Shown piece by piece: positions 1-9,128 of a stretch of 64,000 nt of DNA. Below the pieces are notes generated by a model that was not told the origin of the DNA, ran no database searches, and saw only the letters and a program-made list of their open reading frames with translations. The stretch comes from Mucilaginibacter straminoryzae (GTDB lineage Bacteria > Bacteroidota > Bacteroidia > Sphingobacteriales > Sphingobacteriaceae), in the NCBI RefSeq assembly GCF_022953055.1, contig NZ_JALJEJ010000002.1:62001-126000 (forward strand), read 5' to 3'. Position numbers and translations under genes: made by a program. Each line of letters starts with the position of its first letter. Positions within the stretch are counted from its first letter, which is position 1.

Positions 1-497
1 TAGGCACCAGTGACCTGCGTTATACTTTATTCACCCGTGACGGATCCGCATTTTACCCTTCATTTAAGGGGCGGGCCAACTGGAGGTATTCATTGAACGG
101 CGAGTTCGTGATCCAGACCGGCCCTTCTGTACCGGAAGTGATGCTGATAAAAGCAGAATGTCTTGCACGCCAAGGTAACCCATCAGCTTCGGTTGCGGTT
201 GTTAACTCACTAAGAAAAAAACGTTTCCTGGATGCCAATTATACTGATCTGACTGCTGCCGATGCAGATGCCGCGCTGAAGATTGTTGTAGACGAACGCG
301 AACGGGAATTCACCGGTCGTGGATTCCGTTGGTTTGACCAAAAGCGTTTAAACTTAGATGCCAATTTTGCAACAACCAAAACAAGGGTATTTAACGGCGT
401 CACCTATACGTTGACACCTACCAGCAACAGGTACCTGTATCCTATCGGGCAGAAATATGTTTTGATGAACCCCGAACTACAGCAAAATCCAAGATAA
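1..497 (+). CDS. SusD/RagB family lipoprotein, C-terminal part only
   Basis: The reading frame is already open at base 3 and stops at 495-497, so only the last ~164 residues are in the window. Seen: the end of a SusD C-terminal domain, with the EVMLIKAECLARQG helix, a spaced ERxREFxGRGFRWFDQKRL motif and a YPIGQKYVLMNPELQQNPR tail. Family knowledge: SusD proteins are surface lipoproteins that cap the SusC TonB-dependent channel and deliver ligand. The matching susC is presumably upstream, outside the window. It is followed at 14 nt by a TlpA-like gene, so it probably opens the 1-5280 operon portion. The substrate cannot be inferred. Confidence 0.9.
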   Translation, partial: GTSDLRYTLFTRDGSAFYPSFKGRANWRYSLNGEFVIQTGPSVPEVMLIKAECLARQGNPSASVAVVNSLRKKRFLDANYTDLTAADADAALKIVVDEREREFTGRGFRWFDQKRLNLDANFATTKTRVFNGVTYTLTPTSNRYLYPIGQKYVLMNPELQQNPR

Positions 498-511
498 AAC
501 AAATCATATCT

Positions 512-2503
512 ATGTTTAAATATTCATTAGCATTATTGATGCTATCATTTACCTGCGCTTCGGCGCAGGTAAATTCAAACCGGTTATCTGTTACGCCTAA
601 AAAGCCTGTACCGGGTAAGCCTGTCGAGTTGGTATACGATGTAAAGCTGGGTAAGCTCGATCAAAGCAAGCCCATTAAAGCTGCATTTTATCAATTCAGC
701 AATTATGAATGGCACACAGACACCGCTTTGATGCAAAAGCAAGGCGAAAACGCCAAAGCCAGCTTTAATTTGTTACCTGCGGCATCTTTTGCGGCAGTCA
801 AATTTTACCAGGGAAGTTTCCATTCGCAAGAGGCTGCCGATAATAACAATAAAAAAGGCTTCCCTATTCTGATTACAGACTCAAAAGGCAAAACACTTCC
901 CGGTGGAGCATTGGCACAGGCTCTTTTTAAACTCCCCGGCTACAACGGTGGCGTGCCGGATTACTTTGCCAGTAAGTCGCCTATGCTTTCTGCCGATTCC
1001 CTTTCACTATTGCTGAATGAAGAATTAAAGCAAAAAGGAAGTACGCCCACTAAATTTTTAAACAAATACCTGGCTTTGCAAAGAGCAATCAAGGGAGATA
1101 AGTTTAAGGCAGACGCGCCGGCTATGATCGATAAGCTTCTCGAAGACAAAAACCTGGACGAAGACAATCTGATGGAGCTTCAGCGCGTGGCCCAATTCGA
1201 ATTAAAGGATGCAACCCGTGGTGCCGCCATCCAAAACCTGATACTAACCAAATATCCTAAAGGAAGCTTTGCCCGCTTTCAGGCCTATCGTGACGCCACT
1301 CAAAATGTCAAAAGCAACGAAAAGGTAATTGCTAACAGCGAGCTCTTCTTAAAGAAATTTCCGATAAGCGAATGGCGTCAACATCCTACCAATCAGGATT
1401 TTATTTATTACAGCCTTTATCGCAACCTGGCGACTGCGTATTTCGATAGCGGTGATTTTGAAGCCCTTCAACGATTAAGACCGGATTGGGATTTTAAAAC
1501 CGAAAACGAAGTATACCGCTGGAATATAGAACGTGCTTATATGCTTAAATCTGTCCCGGTAGCCAAATTGCAGTCCCTTGCGGATAGCCTTTACAAAGAT
1601 CTACTGGTAAAAGTAAATGACAAATCCTACTTAACTGATTTTGATTCTTATGCTGCGGCAAAAGAGAATGCTTTTGCTCAATTGAAAAACCGGACGGAAA
1701 ACGAGATCAACATTCACTACCAGAACGGAGATTACAAGGGGGCGTTAACCTATTATGAGCTACTTCGCCCGCAGGAAAGATTTGCCAATGCAGATATTAA
1801 TGCCCTCCATCTGGACTTGCTGGACAAGACCGGACAAAAGCAAATGATTCAACCCCTATTAGAAAATAGTCTAAGGAATAATGCCGTTACACCGGAGATG
1901 TTTGACAGGTTAAAACAGTTATATACAGCACAACATGGTAATGCCGAGGGGTACGATAACTACCTGGCTTCGCTGAAATCTGCAGATAAATTATCTGAAT
2001 TGCAGGCCAGCGTTAGGGCACACATGACCAAAGTAAATGTCGACTCTTTTGATATGGAAGACATGAATGGCAATATGGTGCATTCATCAAACTGGGGCGA
2101 TAAAATCGTGGTGATTGATTTCTGGGCTACCTGGTGCCGCCCATGTATTGCGGCTTTCCCGGGGATGCAGATGCTGGTTGATAAATACGCCAAAGACCCT
2201 ACCGTAGACTTCTATTTTGTAGGCACTATGCAATTTGGTGATTACAAGCAAAAGGTAAAAGACTTTATGAAACGCGAAGGATGGCGTTTTAAAGTACTGC
2301 ATGATAATGTGAACCCCAAAACGGGCGAACAGAACCAGGTATTTTCTGGTTATGCGAAACTGTTCAGTTCGTCAGGCATACCGCGTAAAATAATTATCAA
2401 AAACGGGGTAATGCGTTATACAACAGAAGGCTACTCTGGTAGCCCAAGCGAACTGGTGGATGAAATATCATACGCTATTGAACTATTAAAAGCAGAAAAA
2501 TAA
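512..2503 (+). CDS. TlpA-like thioredoxin-fold protein with long N-terminal region
   Basis: 663 residues. A signal peptide (FKYSLALLMLSFTCASAQ) precedes a long helical, TPR-like N-terminal half, and a thioredoxin domain occupies the last ~160 residues with the redox motif WCRPC (Cys542, Cys545). Family: periplasmic TlpA/ResA-type thiol-disulfide oxidoreductases reduce or isomerise disulfides outside the cytoplasm. It lies 14 nt after susD and 1 nt before the S41 protease, so the three are almost certainly one operon. The 498-residue protein at 27487 has the same plan (helical repeat half plus C-terminal thioredoxin) next to another susCD pair. Its role in substrate handling is inferred from position only. 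Confidence 0.88.
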   Translation: MFKYSLALLMLSFTCASAQVNSNRLSVTPKKPVPGKPVELVYDVKLGKLDQSKPIKAAFYQFSNYEWHTDTALMQKQGENAKASFNLLPAASFAAVKFYQGSFHSQEAADNNNKKGFPILITDSKGKTLPGGALAQALFKLPGYNGGVPDYFASKSPMLSADSLSLLLNEELKQKGSTPTKFLNKYLALQRAIKGDKFKADAPAMIDKLLEDKNLDEDNLMELQRVAQFELKDATRGAAIQNLILTKYPKGSFARFQAYRDATQNVKSNEKVIANSELFLKKFPISEWRQHPTNQDFIYYSLYRNLATAYFDSGDFEALQRLRPDWDFKTENEVYRWNIERAYMLKSVPVAKLQSLADSLYKDLLVKVNDKSYLTDFDSYAAAKENAFAQLKNRTENEINIHYQNGDYKGALTYYELLRPQERFANADINALHLDLLDKTGQKQMIQPLLENSLRNNAVTPEMFDRLKQLYTAQHGNAEGYDNYLASLKSADKLSELQASVRAHMTKVNVDSFDMEDMNGNMVHSSNWGDKIVVIDFWATWCRPCIAAFPGMQMLVDKYAKDPTVDFYFVGTMQFGDYKQKVKDFMKREGWRFKVLHDNVNPKTGEQNQVFSGYAKLFSSSGIPRKIIIKNGVMRYTTEGYSGSPSELVDEISYAIELLKAEK

Positions 2504-2504
2504 A

Positions 2505-4109
2505 ATGTATAAGAAAATAATCATAGCACTTAGCTTGTCCGTTCCAGTATTGGCTCATGCACAATCGCTTCAACCGCAGGACAAACTAAAAGCAGCCATG
2601 AACGCCATAAAAAAATACTATGTCGATTCATTAAGCGACAAAACACTGGTAGAGGCCGCTATTAAAGGCATGTTTACCGAACTTGACCCGCATTCGAAAT
2701 ATTTCAGCAAGAACGAAGCAAAAGCCATGACCTCCGCCATGCGCGGCAATTTTGTCGGCGTTGGGATTGAGTACATGATGCAGAACGACACAGTTTATGT
2801 AACCCAGATTTTACCTGATGGCCCTGCGGAAAAAGCAGGTCTATTACCTGGCGACCGTATCCTGAAGATCAATAAAGAGAATGCTGCAGGCGTAAAAAAA
2901 TCCTACATGGATATCCTGAACGCGATCAGGGGCGAGAACAAGACGGTTGTTAATTTAGAGATCTATCGCCCGGCGGCAAAGGAAACCATGGACTTTGCTA
3001 TTACCCGTGGTCCGGTGATTGATCGTTCGGTAACGGCTGCGTACATGCTCGATGATAAAAAAACAGGCTATATCGCTATCCGCATCTTCAGTCAGAGCAC
3101 AGTCAACGAAATTGAAAATGCCTTGAAAAAACTGAAGCAGGAAGGCATGCAGCAACTGATCCTTGATCTGCAAGGCAACGGCGGTGGTTACGTGCAGGCT
3201 GCCTTGGGAGTTGCAGACGAGTTCTTAAAACGCAACCAACTGGTGTATTACGTCATGACCCAGGATAAAGGTAAGGACTACTATTATGCTTCTCAATCGG
3301 GCACTTCATGGGGCGGTAAATTAGCAGTACTGGTAGATCAGAACACGGCTTCTGCCAGCGAAATTCTTTCCGGTGCATTGCAAGATTGGGACCGTGCGGT
3401 AATTGTCGGCCGTCGTACATTCGGTAAAGGCCTTACCCAACAGCCGATTGCCCTACCAGACAGTTCTGTACTGGAATTAACCGGCGGTCGTCTATACACC
3501 CCGGCAGGCAGATCGGTTCAAAAACCATATAAAGGGGTAGACTATCAGGCGGATATTAGAAACAGGTATACAACCGGCGAGTTATTTAAAGAATCTACAA
3601 GGCAAAAAGCAGACTCTCTTAAATTCAAAACCTTAGTAAATAAGCGTATTGTTTATGCAGGCGGTGGTATTACACCGGACAAATTTGTGCCGTTAGATAG
3701 CTTGCAGGATGCTTCATGGCTGCGATCTGTAGCATCTGCGGGTTATGTCAACAATGCCTCCTGGAAAATTGCCGACACGCAGCGTCAGGAGATCAAAAAG
3801 CAATATCCGGATATCACCACTTACATTGCCAATTATAAAGTTCCTAAAAGCACCATCAATGACATTGTAAAGTCAGCCGAGAAACAAGGTTTTAAACTTG
3901 GCAAAGAAAACAAGAAAAGAATCCTCGATTTACTGGCATTAGAAATTAAAGGCCAGGTTGCTAATCAGGTTTATGTTGGTCGCGAGAATTACTTGCGTGT
4001 GATTAATACCGAGAATGACAGCATCAATGAAGCGTTAAAAATACTGGATAGCACACCTGAATACAATGCTTACCTGGAAGGAAAGACCATTGCCAGCACG
4101 AATAAATAA
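2505..4109 (+). CDS. S41 family carboxyl-terminal processing peptidase
   Basis: 534 residues with a signal peptide (IIIALSLSVPVLAHAQ). The order is an N-terminal helical segment with the TELDPHSKYFS motif typical of CtpA/Tsp proteases, a PDZ domain (~residues 80-155, with VGIEY and LPGDRILKIN), and the S41 core. The catalytic serine is in NTASASEI (Ser285) and the general-base lysine in FGKGL (Lys308). Family: periplasmic serine proteases that cut from the C-terminus of targets. The start follows the preceding stop by 1 nt, showing translational coupling. A CtpA-type protease between two TlpA genes in a SusD operon is unusual and suggests protein or peptide processing, which is inference. Confidence 0.93.
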   Translation: MYKKIIIALSLSVPVLAHAQSLQPQDKLKAAMNAIKKYYVDSLSDKTLVEAAIKGMFTELDPHSKYFSKNEAKAMTSAMRGNFVGVGIEYMMQNDTVYVTQILPDGPAEKAGLLPGDRILKINKENAAGVKKSYMDILNAIRGENKTVVNLEIYRPAAKETMDFAITRGPVIDRSVTAAYMLDDKKTGYIAIRIFSQSTVNEIENALKKLKQEGMQQLILDLQGNGGGYVQAALGVADEFLKRNQLVYYVMTQDKGKDYYYASQSGTSWGGKLAVLVDQNTASASEILSGALQDWDRAVIVGRRTFGKGLTQQPIALPDSSVLELTGGRLYTPAGRSVQKPYKGVDYQADIRNRYTTGELFKESTRQKADSLKFKTLVNKRIVYAGGGITPDKFVPLDSLQDASWLRSVASAGYVNNASWKIADTQRQEIKKQYPDITTYIANYKVPKSTINDIVKSAEKQGFKLGKENKKRILDLLALEIKGQVANQVYVGRENYLRVINTENDSINEALKILDSTPEYNAYLEGKTIASTNK

Positions 4110-4137
4110 GTAACTATTAACTATTACAATCAATAAA

Positions 4138-5280
4138 ATGAGAAAGATTACAGCAATTATATGCGCAGGCTTATTTGCGCCATTATTGTCTGCCGCGCAG
4201 CAAGGATATATTATTCATGGTAAAATCGGCAGCCTGAACAAGCCTGCAAAGGCTTACCTGTCTTATAAAAATGGGGAAACACGTATAATAGATTCTACGG
4301 ATATCGTCAACGGAAATTTCGAGTTCAGGGGAAAAGTAAATTCTGTTAAAGAAGCCGGAATAAGGGTAAAGCATGATGATGCCCCTGAAAACCCGACTAT
4401 CCACCAGGTGTGGGACTTGTATCCCTTCTTTATTGAAAACAAAGAAGTACGTATAGAGGCTGCAGACTCTATCAAAAATGCGAAGATCACCGGCTCGGTT
4501 TTAAATGACGATAATGCAAAACTTACCGCCTTATTAAAACCGATTTATGACAAACTTACCGCCCTTAACGATGAGTATAAAAGCAAGAGCCCAACAGAGC
4601 AGTCGGACCGTGCCTACATTCAGTCGTTAGAAAAAAGAGCGCAGGAAGTGGAAGACGAAATCTTAAAAGCGAAGCAAAATTACGCACTTACGCACCCGAA
4701 CTCGTATCTGGCAGTACTGGCCCTTAACTCAACATTAAAAGATGGCTTTGACGCGGTTGCTTCAGAAAAAATCTACAATAAACTAAGCCCGGAAGTAAAA
4801 AACACTGAGCTTGGCCAGTCTACACTGAAAAGAATCCTGGAGTTTAAGAAAACACAAGAAGGAGAGCCTGCACCGCAGTTCACCCAAAACGACGTGAACG
4901 GCAAGCCAATTAAACTATCTGATTTCAAGGGTCACTATGTACTGGTTGATTTCTGGGCTTCATGGTGTGCACCTTGTCGCCGCGAAAACCCTAACCTGGT
5001 TAAATCTTATGCCATGTATAAGGATAAAGGTTTCCGGGTGTTAGGTGTATCCCTTGATAAAGCTGCAGATAAAGAAAAATGGCTGAAAGCAATTAAAGAC
5101 GACGGCCTCACCTGGACCCAGGTATCAGACCTGAAAGGCTGGGCAAATGAAGCTGCCGAATTGTATGGTGTAAAAGCGATACCGATGAACTTTTTGGTAG
5201 ACCCGCAAGGACGCATCGTTGCCAAATATCTGCGCGGAGAAGATCTTAACAATAAACTAAAAGAGATCTATAAAAATTAA
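4138..5280 (+). CDS. TlpA family thiol-disulfide oxidoreductase with DUF4369-like N-terminus
   Basis: 380 residues. A signal peptide (ITAIICAGLFAPLLSAAQ) is followed by a beta-rich DUF4369-type domain (~residues 22-120), a helical linker and an AhpC/TSA-like thioredoxin domain (~245-380) with WCAPC (Cys277, Cys280) and the cis-proline segment AIPMNFLVD. Family: periplasmic thioredoxins of Bacteroidota, often next to SusCD pairs. It is the last gene before a strong terminator, so it closes the operon from the truncated susD. No unusual residues were seen. Confidence 0.92.
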   Translation: MRKITAIICAGLFAPLLSAAQQGYIIHGKIGSLNKPAKAYLSYKNGETRIIDSTDIVNGNFEFRGKVNSVKEAGIRVKHDDAPENPTIHQVWDLYPFFIENKEVRIEAADSIKNAKITGSVLNDDNAKLTALLKPIYDKLTALNDEYKSKSPTEQSDRAYIQSLEKRAQEVEDEILKAKQNYALTHPNSYLAVLALNSTLKDGFDAVASEKIYNKLSPEVKNTELGQSTLKRILEFKKTQEGEPAPQFTQNDVNGKPIKLSDFKGHYVLVDFWASWCAPCRRENPNLVKSYAMYKDKGFRVLGVSLDKAADKEKWLKAIKDDGLTWTQVSDLKGWANEAAELYGVKAIPMNFLVDPQGRIVAKYLRGEDLNNKLKEIYKN

Positions 5281-5305
5281 GTTTACCATACCCCTATTAA
5301 GACCT

Positions 5306-5339
5306 AAGCCTGCAGCCAAATCTGCAGGCTTTTCTGTTT
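5306..5339 (+). terminator. Rho-independent terminator after the first TlpA operon
   Basis: A perfect 10-bp stem (AAGCCTGCAG with CTGCAGGCTT), a 6-nt loop and a T-rich tail lie 26 nt after the stop codon at 5280. Confidence 0.85.
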
Positions 5340-5609
5340 ACAGCCATTACTTCTGCCATCAAATAGGCAACAGTATTCCATCGCATATAGTACCTGCGGT
5401 TAGCATCATAATTAGTTACTGCAAAATATTCATCAATCGGGTTTAAAGCCGTTAACTAACATCTTTCACCATCCTATTCTAAAATAATTATGTCAATTAC
5501 GGACTGATCCGAACTGAATAATCCAACAATCGAAACTCAAAATAATTCAACCGACAACAATTTAGAAAAGTGCCCTAACAGCACTATTTAAGCACAATTT
5601 CCCTGTTTG

Positions 5610-5645
5610 TCCCCTGTTTTTTGCAGGATAGCCCCTTTTGAATTT
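5610..5645 (+). promoter_or_regulatory. Paired CCCCT motif upstream of susC, candidate HTCS operator
   Basis: TCCCCT (5610-5615) and GCCCCT (5631-5636) lie 21 nt apart, with TTTTTTGCAG between them and TTTTGAA after. The same layout occurs upstream of the GH35 gene (17287-17322) and, on the other strand, upstream of the GH5 gene (12784-12814). The final TTTG could be a -33 element, with AGACTTTG (5658-5665) as a weak -7 element 17 nt on. Direct repeats two helical turns apart suit an AraC-type DNA-binding domain like that of the regulator at 13071. This is an inference from sequence similarity. Confidence 0.5.
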
Positions 5646-5970
5646 TCCCTTTTTCAGAGACTTTGCCTTCGCCAATTGACAAGCCGTAAAGGCGATCTTT
5701 TTTAATCAATAAATCTATTAATTAAACCACCATGAGAGAATTTATGAAAGGTGTATGCCCGCCTGTAACAGAGACCTGTTCCACACCCTGACGAAGAACC
5801 ACTTCCGCGAATTGTAACGACAAACCGGCTGCACATCCTATCCATGTGTACATTTTATTAACCATAGCATTTGATGCAAATGGGTATTGCATGCCTTTAC
5901 CCTACGGCAGGATCACAGCCCTTTGGCGTTACAGACCCAACCAATTTGATTTTATTATTAATGACCGATT
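5646..5970 (+). other. Long leader of the susC-susD operon
   Basis: If transcription starts near the AGACTTTG at 5658-5665, the susC mRNA has a ~300-nt leader. It holds a short ORF at 5732-5791 and a possible weak hairpin (CGCC at ~5670 with GGCG at ~5692) followed by six T's. No annotated riboswitch class was recognised. The gap before it (5281-5605) contains only the terminator and no gene. Confidence 0.3.
5732..5791 (+). CDS. Possible leader micro-ORF upstream of susC
   Basis: An ATG opens a 19-codon frame reading MREFMKGVCPPVTETCSTP and then TGA, about 180 nt before the susC start. It is far too short for family assignment and could be chance. It is listed because the other complete susC gene (22670) also has a short ATG frame in its leader. 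Confidence 0.25.
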   Translation: MREFMKGVCPPVTETCSTP

Positions 5971-8900
5971 ATGAAACGAAAATTACTTTTTTCAAATTAT
6001 TTGCCTTCCCGGAGTTTACGCCCCTTATTGAAAGCACTGGCAATAGTTGTACTGCCATTAGGCGCAGGCGCGTCAACTACAAACCTGCATAGCGCCTACC
6101 ATAAACTCGCAGCACGCACGCTTACTACTTCAAACCAGGCTAACATTACCGTAAAAGGTACTGTTACAGATCAATCTAACGGCCAGCCGCTGATTGGCGT
6201 TTCGGTTGGTATTAAAGGAACCGGCAGAGGTGTGCAGACGGATGTAAAAGGTAATTTCCAGCTAAGTAATGTCCCTGAAAACGCTACCCTGGTGATCAGC
6301 TATATCTCTTATGAAAAAGTGGAAATAGCCGTTAACGGACAAACAGATTTCCAGGTAAAGCTGAAACCATCCATGAAAACCCTTAGCGATGTCATTGTGG
6401 TAGGCTATGGCACCCAGAAAAAGGAGAACCTGACCGGCGCTGTAGGTGTGGTAAATACACAAGACCTGGAAAGCCGCCCGTTAACCAATACCAGCCAAGC
6501 GCTGCAAGGTACTGTTTCCGGTGTGTTCGCCTTACAAAGCTCAGGCAAACCGGGTGATGACAATACGGTAATAGACATCCGTGGCGTGGGCACATTCGGA
6601 GATAATACGCCATTAGTATTAGTTGATGGCTTCCCCGGCGCAATCGGTGATGTGAATCCTAATGATGTTCAATCTATCTCCGTATTGAAAGATGCTGCTT
6701 CATCTGCTATCTACGGTAGCCGGGCCGCAAACGGCGTGATCCTGATTACCACCAAGCGCGGGTCTGCTGGTAAAGTTCGTGTAAACTACAGCGGATATAC
6801 AGGCATCCAAAGCCCTACCCGCCTACCTAAAGTACTGAACTCTGTTCAATACACCACACTTTATAATGAAGCCGCAACAAACACAGGCCAGGCACCGGGA
6901 TACTCTGACGCAACCATACAGAAATATGCCGCGCATAACGATCCGATGTATCCGGATATCAACTACTTCAAGGTATATTATGATAATGCCTACATGCAAA
7001 ACCACCGCATCAGTGCAACCGGTGGCAGCGACAATGTGAACTACTCGTTCATGATGGGGTATTTAAACCAGAATGGGGTTTTAGTTGCAACCAATTACAA
7101 GAAAACAGACTTCCGCCTGAACCTGGATTCATACCACCTGAAAGACAAAAGGCTGCGTGTATCAGGAAACATCTCCGGCAACTTAGGTATTAAAAACGAA
7201 CCGACCGACCTTTGGAATGCAGAATGGTATGCCACGCTTGCGCCTATCCACCCACTTCAGGACGCGTCTGGCAACTGGGTTTCTGTTAACGGAGAGCGAA
7301 ACTATTACGGCGAAATTAAAGAAGGCAGCACTAATCTGACCAAGCGCTACAATTTCAGCGGGCAGGCCGAAGCTGAATACAAAATCCTGCCTGGCTTAAG
7401 CGCACAACTCACCTATGGTTATAACGTAATTGCCACCAATGGCAATGCTTTTCACGCCAATGTAAGCCTGCAAAACCAAAACGGTACGGTTACTCAATTA
7501 CCGTCGGATCTGAATGTGACCAGCGAAATTGACGGGCATTCATTGCTAACCGGATTATTAAAGTACAATAAAACCATCAATAAGCATTCATTCAACCTGT
7601 TAGGCGGTTACAGTGAAGAAGAGTTCACCTACGACTGGCAAAGTGGTTACCGCAAGAATTTTGTGAATAACACCCAACGCGTTTTAAACCTGGGCGATGC
7701 AGCTACCCAAACCAATAATGCGGGCAGTTACGATCTCGGCCTTCGCTCATTATTTGGTCGTTTCAACTATGCCTATGACGAGAAATACCTGTTTGAAGCT
7801 AATTTAAGAAGAGATGGTTCCTCCAGATTTGCGCAGGGCAAGCAATGGGGTACGTTTCCTTCCTTCTCAGCAGCCTGGGTTTTATCTAAAGAAAACTTCA
7901 TGAAAAACATCAGCTGGCTGGATTTTGCAAAGGTGCGGGCTTCATGGGGCCGCTTAGGTAACCAGAATATCAATAATTACTACAACGGAAGCGACATCCT
8001 TAGCTCTGGCCAGAATTACTCTTTCGGCGGAACGCTTTACTCGGGCGTTGCCATTACCCAAATGACCAACAAGGACCTGACCTGGGAAACCGCCCAGCAG
8101 CTCGATCTGGGTGTAGATATCTCTTTCCACAATAATATTGAGATTACTGCAGATTACTTTGACAAAAGAACCAAAAACCTGTTGTTAACCCAACCTATTC
8201 CATTAACCATTGCGCAATCCGCCCCTCTGGCAAACGCAGGTGAAGTTCAAAACAGAGGTATCGAGCTGGGCATCATTTACAAAAAAGCTTTTGACAATGG
8301 CATCAAGTTAAGAACCTCGTTAAATGTTTCACACATTGTAAACAAGATCCTGGCCATGAACGTGCCGCAACAGTTTACATCGCCAAAAGCGATTGTGGTT
8401 GGCTCGGCCATCAATTCATTCTATGGATACCAGATGACCGGTATTTACCAGATATCTGATTTTACCTGGCAAAACAACAGCGATCCGTCTATCCCGTATG
8501 CGAGCCGCAACTACACACTTAAACCTGGTGTTGTAAAAGTAAGCGACTACAATGCCCAGCCAGGCGATATTAAATATGCCGACCTGAACGGAGACGGTAT
8601 CGTTGATCAGAACCACGACCGGAAAGTGATCGGAAAACAATTCCCCGACCTGACTTACGCTTTCAATTTCAACGTGGCCTGGAAGAATTTCGATCTTGGT
8701 GCATTTTTACAAGGCGTACAGGGTATGCAGGGCTACACCTATTATGAAATTGCATCACCTTTCAGTGGCTTCGCAAATCTTGGTACCTGGTGGTTAAATC
8801 GCTGGACACCGCAAAACCCTTCTAACACCTACCCTAGGCTAACCTTAGATGGTGTAAGGAACAATATCCATTCATCCTTTTATGTAGAAAACGCATCGTA

Positions 8901-9117
8901 TCTGCGTGTAAAAAACATAGAATTGGGATACACGCTGAGCACCAAGGCCATCAAGAAAATTGGTTTGTCTTCGTTGAGAATCTATGCAAACGTGCAGAAC
9001 GCCTTCACCTTTACCAAGTTTAAAGGTTTCGATCCGGAACAAACGACCGATCAGACCAGGGCCGAAGCCTTTCCACAAGTACGTATCATGACCGCAGGTG
9101 TAAATGTTAATTTCTAA
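5971..9117 (+). CDS. SusC/RagA-type TonB-dependent outer membrane receptor
   Basis: 1048 residues. An N-terminal signal region is followed by a carboxypeptidase-regulatory-like beta domain (~58-135, beginning VKGTVTDQSNGQPLIGVSV), a TonB-box/plug start (SDVIVVGYGTQKKENLTGAV, ~138), the plug with IRGVGTFGDNTPLVLVDG, and the C-terminal barrel ending in VNVNF. Family: energised outer membrane channels that import oligosaccharides or peptides with a SusD lid. There is no STN signalling domain, unlike the receptor at 22670, which fits control by the nearby two-component regulator rather than a sigma/anti-sigma pair. It is followed at 11 nt by its susD partner. Confidence 0.96.
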   Translation: MKRKLLFSNYLPSRSLRPLLKALAIVVLPLGAGASTTNLHSAYHKLAARTLTTSNQANITVKGTVTDQSNGQPLIGVSVGIKGTGRGVQTDVKGNFQLSNVPENATLVISYISYEKVEIAVNGQTDFQVKLKPSMKTLSDVIVVGYGTQKKENLTGAVGVVNTQDLESRPLTNTSQALQGTVSGVFALQSSGKPGDDNTVIDIRGVGTFGDNTPLVLVDGFPGAIGDVNPNDVQSISVLKDAASSAIYGSRAANGVILITTKRGSAGKVRVNYSGYTGIQSPTRLPKVLNSVQYTTLYNEAATNTGQAPGYSDATIQKYAAHNDPMYPDINYFKVYYDNAYMQNHRISATGGSDNVNYSFMMGYLNQNGVLVATNYKKTDFRLNLDSYHLKDKRLRVSGNISGNLGIKNEPTDLWNAEWYATLAPIHPLQDASGNWVSVNGERNYYGEIKEGSTNLTKRYNFSGQAEAEYKILPGLSAQLTYGYNVIATNGNAFHANVSLQNQNGTVTQLPSDLNVTSEIDGHSLLTGLLKYNKTINKHSFNLLGGYSEEEFTYDWQSGYRKNFVNNTQRVLNLGDAATQTNNAGSYDLGLRSLFGRFNYAYDEKYLFEANLRRDGSSRFAQGKQWGTFPSFSAAWVLSKENFMKNISWLDFAKVRASWGRLGNQNINNYYNGSDILSSGQNYSFGGTLYSGVAITQMTNKDLTWETAQQLDLGVDISFHNNIEITADYFDKRTKNLLLTQPIPLTIAQSAPLANAGEVQNRGIELGIIYKKAFDNGIKLRTSLNVSHIVNKILAMNVPQQFTSPKAIVVGSAINSFYGYQMTGIYQISDFTWQNNSDPSIPYASRNYTLKPGVVKVSDYNAQPGDIKYADLNGDGIVDQNHDRKVIGKQFPDLTYAFNFNVAWKNFDLGAFLQGVQGMQGYTYYEIASPFSGFANLGTWWLNRWTPQNPSNTYPRLTLDGVRNNIHSSFYVENASYLRVKNIELGYTLSTKAIKKIGLSSLRIYANVQNAFTFTKFKGFDPEQTTDQTRAEAFPQVRIMTAGVNVNF

Positions 9118-9128
9118 AAGGTAAAATC

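Noticed and set aside
5871..6092. 73-codon frame overlapping the start of susC
   Set aside because: Overlaps the signal peptide of a well-supported receptor gene in another frame and has no family features.
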